NCBI GenBank assembly: GCA_965217015.1
Contig: OZ244224.1
Location: 62,001-126,000, forward strand
Length of the DNA: 64,000 bases
DNA from: JAYQKL01 sp038142705
GTDB lineage: Bacteria; Pseudomonadota; Alphaproteobacteria; RS24
Reading direction: 5' to 3'
Shown: positions 26,801-36,078 of the stretch, piece by piece
Layout: every line of letters begins with the position of its first letter
Position numbering within the stretch: position 1 is the stretch's first letter
Position numbers and translations under genes: made by a program
The notes under the pieces: generated by a model
Seen by the model: the letters and a program-made list of their open reading frames with translations, nothing else
Databases searched by the model: none
What the model was told of the DNA's origin: nothing

Positions 26801-28255
26801 TTAAAAATCAAACGGGCTGAAGCCGCGTGTTTGCTCATCAAGTTGTAATTGCCGGTTCAGTGGCGGGGTCGCCCGCTGTTGGCAGTCAGCGCGCTCGCAA
26901 AAACGGCAGTTAATACCAATTTTTGTGTCTTTATCGACCTGATCCAAATCATAGCCAGTGGCATAAACCAACTTGCGGGCATGGGTGATGTCACAGCCCA
27001 AGCCAATCGCGAATTGATTGCCCGGCACGCCAAAGCCTGAAGTGATACGCCCGACAGTTCGGGTGACAGAAAAATAGCGCGTGCGGTCTTCCATTTGTAT
27101 AATTTGTGTCAAAATTTGGCCTGGCACACGAAACGCGTCATGGATTTTCCATAAAGGGCAGGTGCCACCAAACCGTGAGAAGTGAAACCCTGCGGCTGAA
27201 AATCGCTTGGAAATATTGCCCGCATTATCAACCCGAATGAGAAAAAACGGAATGCCTTTCATATCTGCGCGTTGCAAAGTAGTGAGGCGGTGGCAAACCT
27301 GCTCAAAGCTCGTGCCAAAACGGCGTCCCAGCAAGCTGATATCGTAATGTGTTTCTTCAGCGGTTTGGTAAAACGCGGCATAGGGCATCATCAGCGCGGC
27401 GGCGAAATAATTGGCCAGTGATTTGCGGGCCAGGCTTTTGGCGTCCTCATTTTCAAAACCGCCAAGCTGCACTTCATCTTCCAATAAATCCGTATGCTCT
27501 AAATAGGCAATTTGATAAGCCAGCTGAAAGCAACGGCCAGGTTGGTCCAGCAGTTCTGAAATAAAAACAGTTTGCCGATGGTGGTCATAGCGGCGCAAGG
27601 TGGGGCCCATCAGGTCGGTCTTACCTATTTTAACCTGAATGCGGTGTTTTTGGTCCAAATAATCGCGCAAAATATGAAGCGGGTCATCATTGGCAAGGCC
27701 GATATCATTATGTAATGTCTCAGCAGCCTCATCAATCTGTGAAAAATGATTGGATTTTTGCGTAATGAAATCGCGCACTTCTTCATGTGGCAAAGTTATC
27801 GGATTATTTTCGCCGCGCCCATGATCGCCAAGCCTTTGTGCCAAAAGGCTGGTTGTGGTTGTGTTCTCACGATAGGTCTGGAACAGGCGCGCAATCGCAT
27901 CAGCCGCCACAGGGCTGATGCTGGCCATTTCTTTAATTTCTTGTTCAGATATTTGATTATCGGCAAAAAACGGGTCGGAAAAAACTTCCCGCAATTGGGC
28001 ATAGGCGCGCGCCTCTTCATCACCGGCCAGCCCGCGCGGGTCAATATCAAATGCCTCTACCAGACGCAAAAGAATCTGTGCTGAAATCGGGCGTTGGTCG
28101 CGCTCAATCAAATTCAAATAGCTGGTCGAGACACCCAAAGCATCGGCCATAGCGGCTTGGGTGAGGCGCAGCTCACGTCGTAAACGGCGAATTTTAGGGC
28201 CAGCAAAAAGTTTTCTGTCCACAAGCGCGGGGCGGGGAGAGGAGTTTTCAACCAT
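26801..28255 (-). CDS. ScfR/RamB-type transcriptional regulator (XRE HTH plus DUF2083)
   Basis: 484 residues. An XRE-type helix-turn-helix spans about 22-77 (LRLTQAAMADALGVSTSYLN). The middle resembles the IrrE/M78 peptidase domain but the metal motif is degenerate (FQLAYQIAYLEH). The C-terminal Cys-containing DUF2083 part includes GINCRFCERADCQQRA, which could bind metal or a redox ligand. Relatives (RamB, ScfR, PrpC activator-like regulators) control acetate, propionate or glyoxylate-shunt genes in response to acyl-CoA-type signals. It is divergent from isocitrate lyase, supporting that role here. Confidence 0.85.
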   Translation of the reverse strand: MVENSSPRPALVDRKLFAGPKIRRLRRELRLTQAAMADALGVSTSYLNLIERDQRPISAQILLRLVEAFDIDPRGLAGDEEARAYAQLREVFSDPFFADNQISEQEIKEMASISPVAADAIARLFQTYRENTTTTSLLAQRLGDHGRGENNPITLPHEEVRDFITQKSNHFSQIDEAAETLHNDIGLANDDPLHILRDYLDQKHRIQVKIGKTDLMGPTLRRYDHHRQTVFISELLDQPGRCFQLAYQIAYLEHTDLLEDEVQLGGFENEDAKSLARKSLANYFAAALMMPYAAFYQTAEETHYDISLLGRRFGTSFEQVCHRLTTLQRADMKGIPFFLIRVDNAGNISKRFSAAGFHFSRFGGTCPLWKIHDAFRVPGQILTQIIQMEDRTRYFSVTRTVGRITSGFGVPGNQFAIGLGCDITHARKLVYATGYDLDQVDKDTKIGINCRFCERADCQQRATPPLNRQLQLDEQTRGFSPFDF

Positions 28256-28295
28256 AATGTTTTGCCATGAATCTCAATTGCTTAAGTGCCATAAG

Positions 28296-28344
28296 TTTAC
28301 AATATTTACAAACTTTACAAAAATCAATCATAAATTTGTAAATA
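28296..28344. promoter_or_regulatory. Phased TTTACAA repeats, probable binding sites of the ScfR/RamB-type regulator
   Basis: TTTACAA occurs at 28296, 28305 and 28314, exactly nine bases apart, and inverted as TTTGTAAA at 28335-28342. TATTTACAAA (28303-28312) and TTTGTAAATA (28335-28344) form a perfect 10-bp inverted repeat with centres 32 bases apart. AACTTTACAAA differs by one base from the RamB-like core AACTTTGCAAA that I recall from actinobacteria. Confidence 0.55.
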
Positions 28345-28504
28345 TGTTTACTTTAATATAATCAATAACTTAAATATATGCTTGAAAGATAATGTAAAAG
28401 TTGTATGTAAAAGCGTGTCGATATGCTGCTTGTTATAAAGCAGGCCTATGGACAGCTACAGGTCAATTTTTTTGCTCGGGGGAGTATTTTTTGACCTAGT
28501 GATT

Positions 28505-28547
28505 GCGGCCATAATAAGTGCCTCCCTTTCAGGGTTATTATGGTCGC
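28505..28547 (+). promoter_or_regulatory. Strong inverted repeat in the aceA leader
   Basis: GCGGCCATAATAA (28505-28517) and TTATTATGGTCGC (28535-28547) pair at 12 of 13 positions plus a G-T, and CCT/AGG inside the loop can add three more pairs. It ends 58 bases before the aceA start. There is no T tract, so it is not a simple terminator; a protein site or mRNA structure is possible. Confidence 0.5.
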
Positions 28548-28605
28548 TTTCCCAACTTGGTCTCAGACCATAAATATTAACCGGCCCATAGAACAGGATG
28601 AAGCC

Positions 28606-30210
28606 ATGACCAAATATCTCGATCTTATTAAAGAATTTGAAGCCCATAAAAGCGCGCTTGGTGCGAGCTGGACAGGCATTAACCCCGAATATGCTGCGCG
28701 TATGCGTTTGCAAAATCGTTTCAAAACAGGACTTGATATTGCGCGTTACACGGCCTCAATCATGCGCGCCGATATGGCGGCTTATGACAATCAGTGGGAA
28801 AACTACACCCAATCGCTTGGTTGCTGGCATGGTTTTACCGCCCAACAAATGCTGATGGCCATTAAGCGCCACCGCAAAACCACCAAACAAAATTATGTCT
28901 ATCTCTCAGGTTGGATGGTCGCTGCATTGCGCTCGGATTTTGGCCCATTGCCAGACCAGTCAATGCACGAAAAAACCGCCGTGCCAAACCTGATTGAAGA
29001 AATCTATACATTTTTGAAGCAGGCTGATGCACGCGAGTTGCGCCATGTATTTGCTGAGCTGGACGAAGTGCGCGCCGCGGGTGGTGATGAAAGCGCGGTC
29101 ATTGAGAAAATTGATAATTACGAAACACATATTGTCCCTATCATTGCTGATATTGACGCTGGTTTTGGTAATGAAGAAGCAACATATTTGCTGGCAAAGA
29201 AAATGATTGAGAGCGGCGCATGCTGTATCCAGATTGAGAATCAGGTTTCTGACGCCAAGCAATGTGGGCACCAAGACGGTAAAGTGACGGTGCCGCATGA
29301 GGACTTCCTCGCGAAAATCAACGCCGTGCGCTATGCCTTTTTAGAATTAGGTGTTGAAGATGGGGTAATTGTTGCGCGGACTGACTCGCTTGGCGCGGGT
29401 CTGACACAAAAAATTCCGGTCTCACGCGAGCCTGGTGACTTGGCGAGCCAGTATAATGCATATCTTGAAACGACACCGGTTGCTGGCCCTGACGATTTGC
29501 AAGAAGGCGATGTGGCGATGCACCAAGACGGTCAATTGGTCAAGCCAACGCGTTTGGAAAATGGCCTTTATGCATTCAAAGCAGGCACGGGTGAAGATCG
29601 CGTGGTTCTCGATTGCATCACAAGCCTGCAAAATGGCGCCGACCTTTTGTGGATTGAGACCGAAAAACCAAATGTTGCGCAAATTGCGGGCATGGTAAAC
29701 CGTATTCGCCAAGTCGTCCCAAATGCCAAATTGGTTTATAATAACTCACCAAGCTTTAACTGGACGCTGGCTTTCCGCGAGCAGGTCTATCAAGAGTGGC
29801 AAGATGCGGGTAAAGATTTATCTGCCTATCCTGATGTGGCCACCAATGCTAAGGCACTCATGGACGAAGAGTTCGATAATAGCGAATTGGCGCAAGAAGC
29901 TGACCGCTTGATTCAAAACTTCCAGAAAGATGCAGCGCGTGAGGCGGGTATTTTCCACCACCTTATCACGCTTCCAACTTATCACGACACAGCTTTGGGG
30001 ACGGATATTCTGTCTGAGGGCTATTTTGGTGATTTGGGTATGCTGGCCTATGTGCGCGATGTACAACGCCGTGAGATTCGCCGCGAGCAGGCCTCAGTGA
30101 AACACCAGGATTTGGCTGGTTCCAATATTGGCGATGACCACAAACTCTATTTCTCTGGTGACAATGCGCTTTTGGCATCGGGTGAACAAAACACTATGAA
30201 CCAGTTCTAA
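28606..30210 (+). CDS. aceA: Isocitrate lyase (large, Pseudomonas-type)
   Basis: 534 residues from ATG at 28606, which has AGGA seven bases upstream; an upstream ATG at 28540 lies inside the leader hairpin and is unlikely. It cleaves isocitrate to glyoxylate and succinate in the glyoxylate shunt. The active-site motif is KQCGHQDGKVTVP (KxCGH instead of the KKCGH of the E. coli type), with IIADIDAGFGNEEATY for metal and substrate binding. Length and motif fit the 530-residue ICL class. Malate synthase is not in the window. Divergent from the ScfR/RamB-type regulator. Confidence 0.96.
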   Translation: MTKYLDLIKEFEAHKSALGASWTGINPEYAARMRLQNRFKTGLDIARYTASIMRADMAAYDNQWENYTQSLGCWHGFTAQQMLMAIKRHRKTTKQNYVYLSGWMVAALRSDFGPLPDQSMHEKTAVPNLIEEIYTFLKQADARELRHVFAELDEVRAAGGDESAVIEKIDNYETHIVPIIADIDAGFGNEEATYLLAKKMIESGACCIQIENQVSDAKQCGHQDGKVTVPHEDFLAKINAVRYAFLELGVEDGVIVARTDSLGAGLTQKIPVSREPGDLASQYNAYLETTPVAGPDDLQEGDVAMHQDGQLVKPTRLENGLYAFKAGTGEDRVVLDCITSLQNGADLLWIETEKPNVAQIAGMVNRIRQVVPNAKLVYNNSPSFNWTLAFREQVYQEWQDAGKDLSAYPDVATNAKALMDEEFDNSELAQEADRLIQNFQKDAAREAGIFHHLITLPTYHDTALGTDILSEGYFGDLGMLAYVRDVQRREIRREQASVKHQDLAGSNIGDDHKLYFSGDNALLASGEQNTMNQF

Positions 30211-30230
30211 AAAACGGTTCATGATATGAA

Positions 30231-30270
30231 AAAGCCTGCGGCTGTTCAGTCAGTCTCGCAGGCTTTTTTT
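30231..30270. terminator. Terminator between aceA and the PPIase gene
   Basis: AAGCCTGCG (30232-30240) pairs with CGCAGGCTT (30257-30265), followed by seven further T residues and preceded by an A-rich run, so it can act on both convergent genes. Confidence 0.85.
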
Positions 30271-30284
30271 ATGGCTTCAGATTG

Positions 30285-31145
30285 TTATTTGAGCCTATCA
30301 ATTTTTGCTGCATCGCGCAGGATTGAAATTTGCTCATCTAAATAAGCCTCAAAACTTGCATTACGATACAGATCCTGAACCTTATTGCGCACATCATCAA
30401 ATGCTGGCGGTGTACCGGTGAGGCGGTCAACAATATAGATAAAATGCCAGCCACTGCCCGCCTGAATAGCATCGGTTAAAGTGCCTGTTGGTAGATTTTG
30501 TATCCGCTCAACTAAGGCCGGCCCAATATATTTTTTTAATGCATCAAGCGTCAATAATTTGGCTGGTATTGCGGGTGGTAAATCATCACCATAGGCGATG
30601 GCGACTTCTTCAAAACTTTGCCCTTGTTGAAATGCGTTGCGGATTTGGTTGAGCTTGAGCGTGACATTTTCCTGCGCGCCCCGCACAAAAATTCGTTTGA
30701 CATAAATCTGCGCGCTGGGGGCGAAAGCTGATTTATTTTCTTCAAAAAAGGCTTTTAACTCTGTGTCTGCCACATCTTCTTGAAACCATGCTTGCTGGCG
30801 CTCTAGCATATACAGATTAGAAAGCTGGCGTCTTAATTCAGAGTTTTGGGCCAGTATGTTTTGGCGTAAAATCTCTTGAATCATCAGCTCTTCATCAATG
30901 ATTAAATCAACCAGCTGGTCTTTTTCTGTCTCTGTCAGCGCCTCTTGTTTAAGCGTTTCCATTTCAGACAAAATCGACTCATAAACTTGCTTGCTGATGG
31001 GTTGATGATTGACATAGGCTATCACCTCAAAATCCACCTCTTTGTTTTTATTGCCCGTCAGAAGAGCAAAACCACCAATCATGACGGCAAAAACAATAAT
31101 TAAGAAACCGAGTTGTCCACGCCAATTTTCCATTTCCATTGCCAT
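30285..31145 (-). CDS. Membrane-anchored parvulin-type peptidyl-prolyl isomerase
   Basis: 286 residues from ATG at 31145, with AGGTG six bases upstream. One N-terminal transmembrane helix (LGFLIIVFAVMIGGFALL) anchors it with the rest periplasmic. A SurA/PpiC-like helical chaperone region (YVNHQPISKQVYESIL) precedes a rotamase domain (about 165-265, IYVKRIFVRGAQENVT, AIQAGSGWHFIYIVDR). It probably assists folding of envelope proteins. The rotamase core lacks some usual PpiC residues, so catalytic activity is uncertain. Confidence 0.75.
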   Translation of the reverse strand: MAMEMENWRGQLGFLIIVFAVMIGGFALLTGNKNKEVDFEVIAYVNHQPISKQVYESILSEMETLKQEALTETEKDQLVDLIIDEELMIQEILRQNILAQNSELRRQLSNLYMLERQQAWFQEDVADTELKAFFEENKSAFAPSAQIYVKRIFVRGAQENVTLKLNQIRNAFQQGQSFEEVAIAYGDDLPPAIPAKLLTLDALKKYIGPALVERIQNLPTGTLTDAIQAGSGWHFIYIVDRLTGTPPAFDDVRNKVQDLYRNASFEAYLDEQISILRDAAKIDRLK

Positions 31146-31230
31146 TTCACGCACCTTAAAAAATTATTCACAATCTTTCGCAGTCTTATGTGTAACAGGG
31201 GGGGCAAAGCCTGCCAACAGTTGATATGCT

Positions 31231-33132
31231 ATGAGTGAGTCGAAACAGGAGATTATTTTGGGTGAGCCGTCCAAAAAACCGGTTATTCAACGCCTGAGCG
31301 AAGGCACAATCAATCGCATTGCCGCTGGCGAGGTGATTGAGCGTCCGTTTAGCGCGGTAAAAGAGCTGGTTGAAAATGCTATTGATGCGGGCGCGCAAAA
31401 TATTGAAGTGGCGCTGGCGCAAGGCGGCAAGAGCCTGTTGAGTGTCAGTGATGATGGGGTGGGTATGAGTGCTGATGACTTAACATTAGCCATAGAGCGT
31501 CATGCCACATCAAAACTGCCAGAGGGCGATAGCGGTGACCGGTTGTTTCATATTCAAACTTTAGGGTTTCGTGGGGAGGCTTTGCCCTCAATCGGGGCCG
31601 TGTCCAAAATGACCATCACCTCTCGCCCGCAACGGGCTGACACGGCGATGCAAATTTCTGTGCAAGCTGGCCGCGCTTCGCAACTCAAGCCTGCCGCTGG
31701 ACAAAAAGGCACACGGATTGAGGTGCGAGACTTGTTTTATGCGACGCCGGCAAGGCTTAAATTCTTAAAGTCTGACCGCGCTGAAACCACGGCGATTTCA
31801 GATGTCATAAAACGCCTTGCGATGGCGCACCCATATGTCGGCTTCACGCTTTTGTCGGAGGGGCGGCGTTTGTTTCAGTATCCGCCAGAATTAGCAGGTG
31901 ATGAAAATGCGCGGCTCAATCGTTTGGGGCGTGTGATGGGGGGTACTTTTGCAGATAATGCGGTGCCGGTTTTGGCCGAGCGTGAGGGCTATCAGCTGAC
32001 GGGTTTTGCTGGCTTGCCCACTTATAATCAGGCCACGGCGCGGGCGCAATTTATGTTTGTGAACGGGCGGCCTGTTAAAGACCGCTTGCTCAATGGCGCG
32101 ATACGCGGCGCGTATCAGGATTTTCTAGCGCGCAATCGACATCCGGCGGTTGCCTTGTTTTTCACGGTGCCAGCAAGTGAGGTTGACATCAATGTGCATC
32201 CGGCAAAAACCGAAGTGCGGTTTCGTCAAGCAGGGCTGGTGCGCTCAATGATTGTTGGTGGCCTGCGCACAGCCTTAAATGCCGCAGGTCATCGCGCTGC
32301 CACCACGGTTGCTGATGCTGCTTTGTCAGCTTTTGATGCGCAGCCAATGCAGGCGGGCCAATCTGGTTTTGGCGAGCCGGCAATGCAAACATTAAATCCG
32401 CAAGTTCCAATATCCACTCAAAGACAAGCGGGGCAAGGGGGTTTTTCTGATTTGGGCGGCTACAGCACACCAAATCTACCAGAATCGATAAATTCATATG
32501 ATGCGGCTTTGGCTGAGCCACTTTCTGCGCAAAATGCTGATGCACTGGCTAAATTGCCGCTCGGGTTGGCGCGTGCGCAATTGCATGAAACCTATATTAT
32601 CGCGCAAACAGCTGATGGTTTTGTCATTGTTGACCAGCACGCGGCGCATGAGCGTTTAGTCTATGAGCGCATGAAACGCGACATGGCGGAAAATGGTGTG
32701 ACGCGCCAGCTTTTGCTTATTCCTGAAGTCGTGGAGATGGACGAAGAGCTGGCTGAGCAGCTCATGGCGCGGCAAGCAGAATTGGCTGAGTTGGGTTTTG
32801 AGTTGGAGCGTTTTGGGCCGGGTGCTGTGCTGGTGCGTGAAATTCCGGCGCTGCTAGAAAAAACCAATCTCGAAGGTTTGGTGCGTGATTTAGCCGATGA
32901 AATTGCAGAGCTTGGCACAGCCTTATCGTTGAAAGAAAAACTGGCGGATATTTGCGGCACAATGGCGTGTCATGGTTCTGTGCGTGCGGGGCGGCGTCTC
33001 TCGCAAGAAGAGATGAACGCATTGTTGCGCGAAATGGAAGCGACGCCTCATGCGGGCCAATGCAATCATGGCCGCCCGACTTATGTTGAACTCAAGCGCA
33101 GTGAAATTGAAAAATTATTTGGCCGCCGCTAG
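31231..33132 (+). CDS. mutL: DNA mismatch repair protein MutL
   Basis: 633 residues. The GHKL ATPase domain shows INRIAAGEVIERP, ENAIDAGA, DDGVGM and GFRGEAL. The C-terminal dimerisation domain has the endonuclease motif DQHAAHERLVYE at 468-479, plus ACHGSVRAG and HAGQCNHGRPT, so this is a nicking MutL as in bacteria without MutH. A Gln/Gly/Pro-rich linker joins them (about 365-430). The last codon's TAG overlaps the stop of the convergent acyl-CoA dehydrogenase in the palindrome CTAG. Confidence 0.97.
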   Translation: MSESKQEIILGEPSKKPVIQRLSEGTINRIAAGEVIERPFSAVKELVENAIDAGAQNIEVALAQGGKSLLSVSDDGVGMSADDLTLAIERHATSKLPEGDSGDRLFHIQTLGFRGEALPSIGAVSKMTITSRPQRADTAMQISVQAGRASQLKPAAGQKGTRIEVRDLFYATPARLKFLKSDRAETTAISDVIKRLAMAHPYVGFTLLSEGRRLFQYPPELAGDENARLNRLGRVMGGTFADNAVPVLAEREGYQLTGFAGLPTYNQATARAQFMFVNGRPVKDRLLNGAIRGAYQDFLARNRHPAVALFFTVPASEVDINVHPAKTEVRFRQAGLVRSMIVGGLRTALNAAGHRAATTVADAALSAFDAQPMQAGQSGFGEPAMQTLNPQVPISTQRQAGQGGFSDLGGYSTPNLPESINSYDAALAEPLSAQNADALAKLPLGLARAQLHETYIIAQTADGFVIVDQHAAHERLVYERMKRDMAENGVTRQLLLIPEVVEMDEELAEQLMARQAELAELGFELERFGPGAVLVREIPALLEKTNLEGLVRDLADEIAELGTALSLKEKLADICGTMACHGSVRAGRRLSQEEMNALLREMEATPHAGQCNHGRPTYVELKRSEIEKLFGRR

Positions 33133-34355
33133 CGCGCTTGCGATAAATCCAGATATTTTTTCATTTCCAAACGTGCAATGGTGCGGTTATGCACTTCATC
33201 TGGCCCATCAGCTAAACGCAAAGTGCGGATACCAGCATAGGCATCTGCGAGGCCAAAATCTTGGCTCACGCCGCCGCCACCATGCGCCTGTATCGCATCA
33301 TCAATCACTTTCAATGCAATATTCGGGCCTGCTACTTTAATCATGGCGATTTCTGTTTTGGCCTGTTTATTGCCGACTGTATCCATCATATAGGCTGCCT
33401 TGAGGCACAAAAGCCGTGTCATTTCTATATCGGTGCGCGCGCGCGCGATGCGCTCTTCCCATAAAGAATGCTCGGCCACTTTTTTGCCAAAAGCGGTGCG
33501 GCTCAAAAGGCGCTTGCACATTTTTTCAAGCGCCATTTCTGCCACCCCAATCGTGCGCATGCAGTGATGAATGCGGCCAGGCCCAAGCCGGCCTTGCGCG
33601 ATTTCAAAGCCGCGCCCTTCGCCCAGCAATAAATTTTCAGCCGGCACGCGCACATTGTCCAAAACAATTTCAAAATGCCCATGCGGTGCGTCATCATAGC
33701 CAAACACTTTCAATGGGCGCACCAGCTTCACACCCGGCGCATCAAGCGGCATGAGTATCATAGATTGTTGCTTATGCGTGGCTTCCTCAAACAGCGTTTT
33801 GCCCATGACAATTGCCAGCTTGCAGCGCGGGTCGCCTGCCCCAGATGACCACCATTTACGCCCATTAATGACATAATCATTACCATCGCGCAAAATGCTG
33901 GTTTCAATATTGGTCGCATCTGAAGACGCCACATCTGGCTCGGTCATTAAAAAGGCAGAGCGAATTTCACCCGCCAATAGCGGCTTCAGCCATTGCTCTT
34001 TTTGCGCGTCAGTGCCATAGCGATCCAGCACTTCCATATTGCCTGTGTCGGGTGCGTTGCAGTTAAATACCTCAGACGCCCAGCTCACACGCCCCATAAT
34101 TTCAGCCAAAGGGGCATATTCCAAATTGGTCAGACCCGAACCATGCTCACTTTCAGGCAAAAACAAATTCCATAGGCCTGCGGATTTAGCTTTTTTCTTA
34201 AGGTCCTCAATAATCGCTGGAACCTGCCAGCGTTCTGTGCCGAAACTTTCCATTTGGTCGTGATAGGTCACAATATTTGGATAAATATGTGCGTCCATAA
34301 AGGCCTGCACATCGGCCATTAGCTTTATTGTTTTTTCGCTATAATCAAAATTCAT
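33129..34355 (-). CDS. Acyl-CoA dehydrogenase
   Basis: 408 residues, flavoprotein of the ACAD family. FLMTEPDVASSDATNIET is the FAD/substrate loop, KWWSSGAGDPRC follows, and the C-terminal helices contain IQAHGGGGVSQDFGLAD, which binds FAD. The N-terminus (FMDAHIYPN) resembles the ACAD10/11-like group for longer or modified acyl chains rather than short-chain enzymes; this is inferred from similarity of a few motifs. Substrate unknown. Transcribed alone, 57 bases after the tadA stop on the same strand. Confidence 0.88.
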   Translation of the reverse strand: MNFDYSEKTIKLMADVQAFMDAHIYPNIVTYHDQMESFGTERWQVPAIIEDLKKKAKSAGLWNLFLPESEHGSGLTNLEYAPLAEIMGRVSWASEVFNCNAPDTGNMEVLDRYGTDAQKEQWLKPLLAGEIRSAFLMTEPDVASSDATNIETSILRDGNDYVINGRKWWSSGAGDPRCKLAIVMGKTLFEEATHKQQSMILMPLDAPGVKLVRPLKVFGYDDAPHGHFEIVLDNVRVPAENLLLGEGRGFEIAQGRLGPGRIHHCMRTIGVAEMALEKMCKRLLSRTAFGKKVAEHSLWEERIARARTDIEMTRLLCLKAAYMMDTVGNKQAKTEIAMIKVAGPNIALKVIDDAIQAHGGGGVSQDFGLADAYAGIRTLRLADGPDEVHNRTIARLEMKKYLDLSQAR

Positions 34356-34412
34356 ATCTTCCCCCTATGAAACTTACCATAAAGTGCCTTTAATTTTGAT
34401 GAATTGCGAGTT

Positions 34413-34937
34413 TTATTTTCTTTTTTGATTAAAAAAACCGCGCAAAAGTTCTGCGCAGTCTTTCTCTCTAAGCCCACCATAAATTTCTGGCTTATGATGA
34501 CAGCTCGGCTGGTGAAACACCCGCGCGCCATGGTCGCAGGCGCCAGTTTTTTCGTCAGCTGCGCCATAATAAAGCCGTTTCAGGCGCGCCAGTGAAATCG
34601 CGCCAGCACACATAGTGCAGGGCTCTAAAGTGACATAAAGCGTGCAGTCGAGCAGGCGTTCATTGCCAAGTTTTTCGCCTGCCTCGCGCAACACTAAAAT
34701 TTCTGCATGCGCGGTGGGGTCATTTTTTTCACGCATGCGATTGCCATTAGCGGCGAGGACTTGCCCTGTCGCATTGACTATCACAGCGCCAACCGGCACT
34801 TCATCGCGCTGTGCAGCCAGTTCCGCTTGCGCAATGGCGAGCGCCATTGGGTCATTTGGGTCATTTGGGTCATTTGCGTCATCTGCGTCATGAGGGTGAT
34901 GCAGCGGCGTGCTAATCTTTTCAGATTTTCCAGTCAT
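34413..34937 (-). CDS. tadA: tRNA-specific adenosine deaminase
   Basis: 174 residues. It makes inosine at the wobble base of tRNA-Arg(ACG). The zinc/catalytic motif HAEILVLREAG and the PCTMC motif in TLEPCTMCAGAI are intact. The normal family start is near residue 31 (MALAIAQAELAAQRDEV, ATG at 34847), but no ribosome-binding site lies before that ATG. The extra first 30 residues contain DDANDPNDPNDP, encoded by a 9-bp tandem repeat. Either the protein is extended or the repeat lies in the leader. Confidence 0.93.
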   Translation of the reverse strand: MTGKSEKISTPLHHPHDADDANDPNDPNDPMALAIAQAELAAQRDEVPVGAVIVNATGQVLAANGNRMREKNDPTAHAEILVLREAGEKLGNERLLDCTLYVTLEPCTMCAGAISLARLKRLYYGAADEKTGACDHGARVFHQPSCHHKPEIYGGLREKDCAELLRGFFNQKRK

Positions 34938-35022
34938 AATGCTTTATACTCAATTTTAAGGCGGGACGAATGGTTTTTTTAATGCTAACACTCTCGCAGT
35001 TTAGCCAAAGTTTTCAAAGCAG

Positions 35023-36078
35023 ATGACCAACTCAAATCAAAATCCGAAAAAAACATCAAAAACCGCCTCATCAAGTGAGGGCAAAGGTGAACTTAAAGGC
35101 GAGCGTATTGCCAAAGTCTTAGCGCGCGCGGGTGTCGCCTCGCGCCGCGAAGCTGAAAAAATGATTGTCGATGGTCGCATCAGCGTGAATGGGAAGCCGA
35201 TAAAATCTCCCGCCTTGAATGTTTTGCCCGGCGCAAAGATTTTGTGTGATGGCAAACCTATTGCCGAGCCGGACCCGCCTCGCCTTTGGCGGTATCATAA
35301 AAAGCGCGGGCTGGTGACCACTGAGCGCGACCCGCAAGGACGCCCTACAGTTTTTGCAGCCATGCCCAAAGAATTACCGCGGGTGGTATCGGTTGGTCGG
35401 TTGGACATCAACACGGAAGGGCTGTTATTGATGACCAATGATGGCGGGTTGAAGCGTTATTTGGAACTGCCTGAAACAGGCTGGTTACGCCGTTATCGGG
35501 TGCGTGCTTATGGGCGTCCGGATATGAAACGGCTGGAAGAAATAAAAAAAGGGGTGGTGGTTGACCGCGTGGTTTATCGCGAAGTTGAATTGGAGATTGA
35601 ACGCCAGCAAGGTGATAATTTCTGGCTGACCATTGCTCTGCGCGAGGGCAAAAATCGCGAAATCAAGAAACTGCTCGATTATGCGGGGCTACAAGTGAAC
35701 CGTCTGATAAGACTTTCTTTTGGCCCGTTTCAGCTGGGTAGTTTAGAAGCGGGAGCTGTTGAAGAAATTCCGCGTCGGGTGTTGCGCCAGCAATTGGGGG
35801 CGGCTTGGGTAGATATTGTTGAAGGCCGCGAGCCATCACTGCCTAAAACCCGTAAAAAACCGGCAAAGGCGCCTGCATCGGATAAAAAATCGCAACCAAA
35901 ACTAAAAAAGCCTCAAAAGAAAACATCTGAGCCAGCTAAATCGCATAAAGACAAATCGTATAAAGCCAAACCATATAAATCTAAAAATGCGGAAAACCGT
36001 GGCAATGACGCAAAGGCCAATCTTGCCCCATGGGATATGGCATCGCAAAAGCCTTCAAACAAAAGACCTAAAAAATAA
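35023..36078 (+). CDS. RluB-family 23S rRNA/ribosomal pseudouridine synthase
   Basis: 351 residues. An S4 RNA-binding domain comes first (RIAKVLARAGVASRREAEKM), then the pseudouridine synthase domain with catalytic Asp in SVGRLDINTEGLLLMTND and REGKNREIKKLLDYAGL. It matches RluB/RsuA enzymes. The last 85 residues are Lys/Ser/Pro-rich (PKLKKPQKKTSE, repeated KSYKAKPYKSK), probably a disordered RNA-binding tail. RsmD follows 40 bases later, a common alphaproteobacterial order. Confidence 0.92.
   Translation: MTNSNQNPKKTSKTASSSEGKGELKGERIAKVLARAGVASRREAEKMIVDGRISVNGKPIKSPALNVLPGAKILCDGKPIAEPDPPRLWRYHKKRGLVTTERDPQGRPTVFAAMPKELPRVVSVGRLDINTEGLLLMTNDGGLKRYLELPETGWLRRYRVRAYGRPDMKRLEEIKKGVVVDRVVYREVELEIERQQGDNFWLTIALREGKNREIKKLLDYAGLQVNRLIRLSFGPFQLGSLEAGAVEEIPRRVLRQQLGAAWVDIVEGREPSLPKTRKKPAKAPASDKKSQPKLKKPQKKTSEPAKSHKDKSYKAKPYKSKNAENRGNDAKANLAPWDMASQKPSNKRPKK

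Larger units (their letters stand above)
28256..28605. other. Intergenic control region between the ScfR-type regulator and aceA
   Basis: A 350-base non-coding stretch, AT-rich on the regulator side. It contains phased TTTACAA repeats (28296-28344), an inverted repeat AGGTCAA/TTGACCT (28460-28497), a long hairpin (28505-28547) and a small palindrome GGTCTCAGACC (28560-28570). AGGA at 28595-28598 serves the aceA ATG. No convincing -10/-35 pair could be fixed by eye. Confidence 0.6.

Noticed and set aside
28540..28605. Longer N-terminus of isocitrate lyase
   Set aside because: The upstream ATG lies inside the leader hairpin; the ATG at 28606 has a good ribosome-binding site and family-like start.
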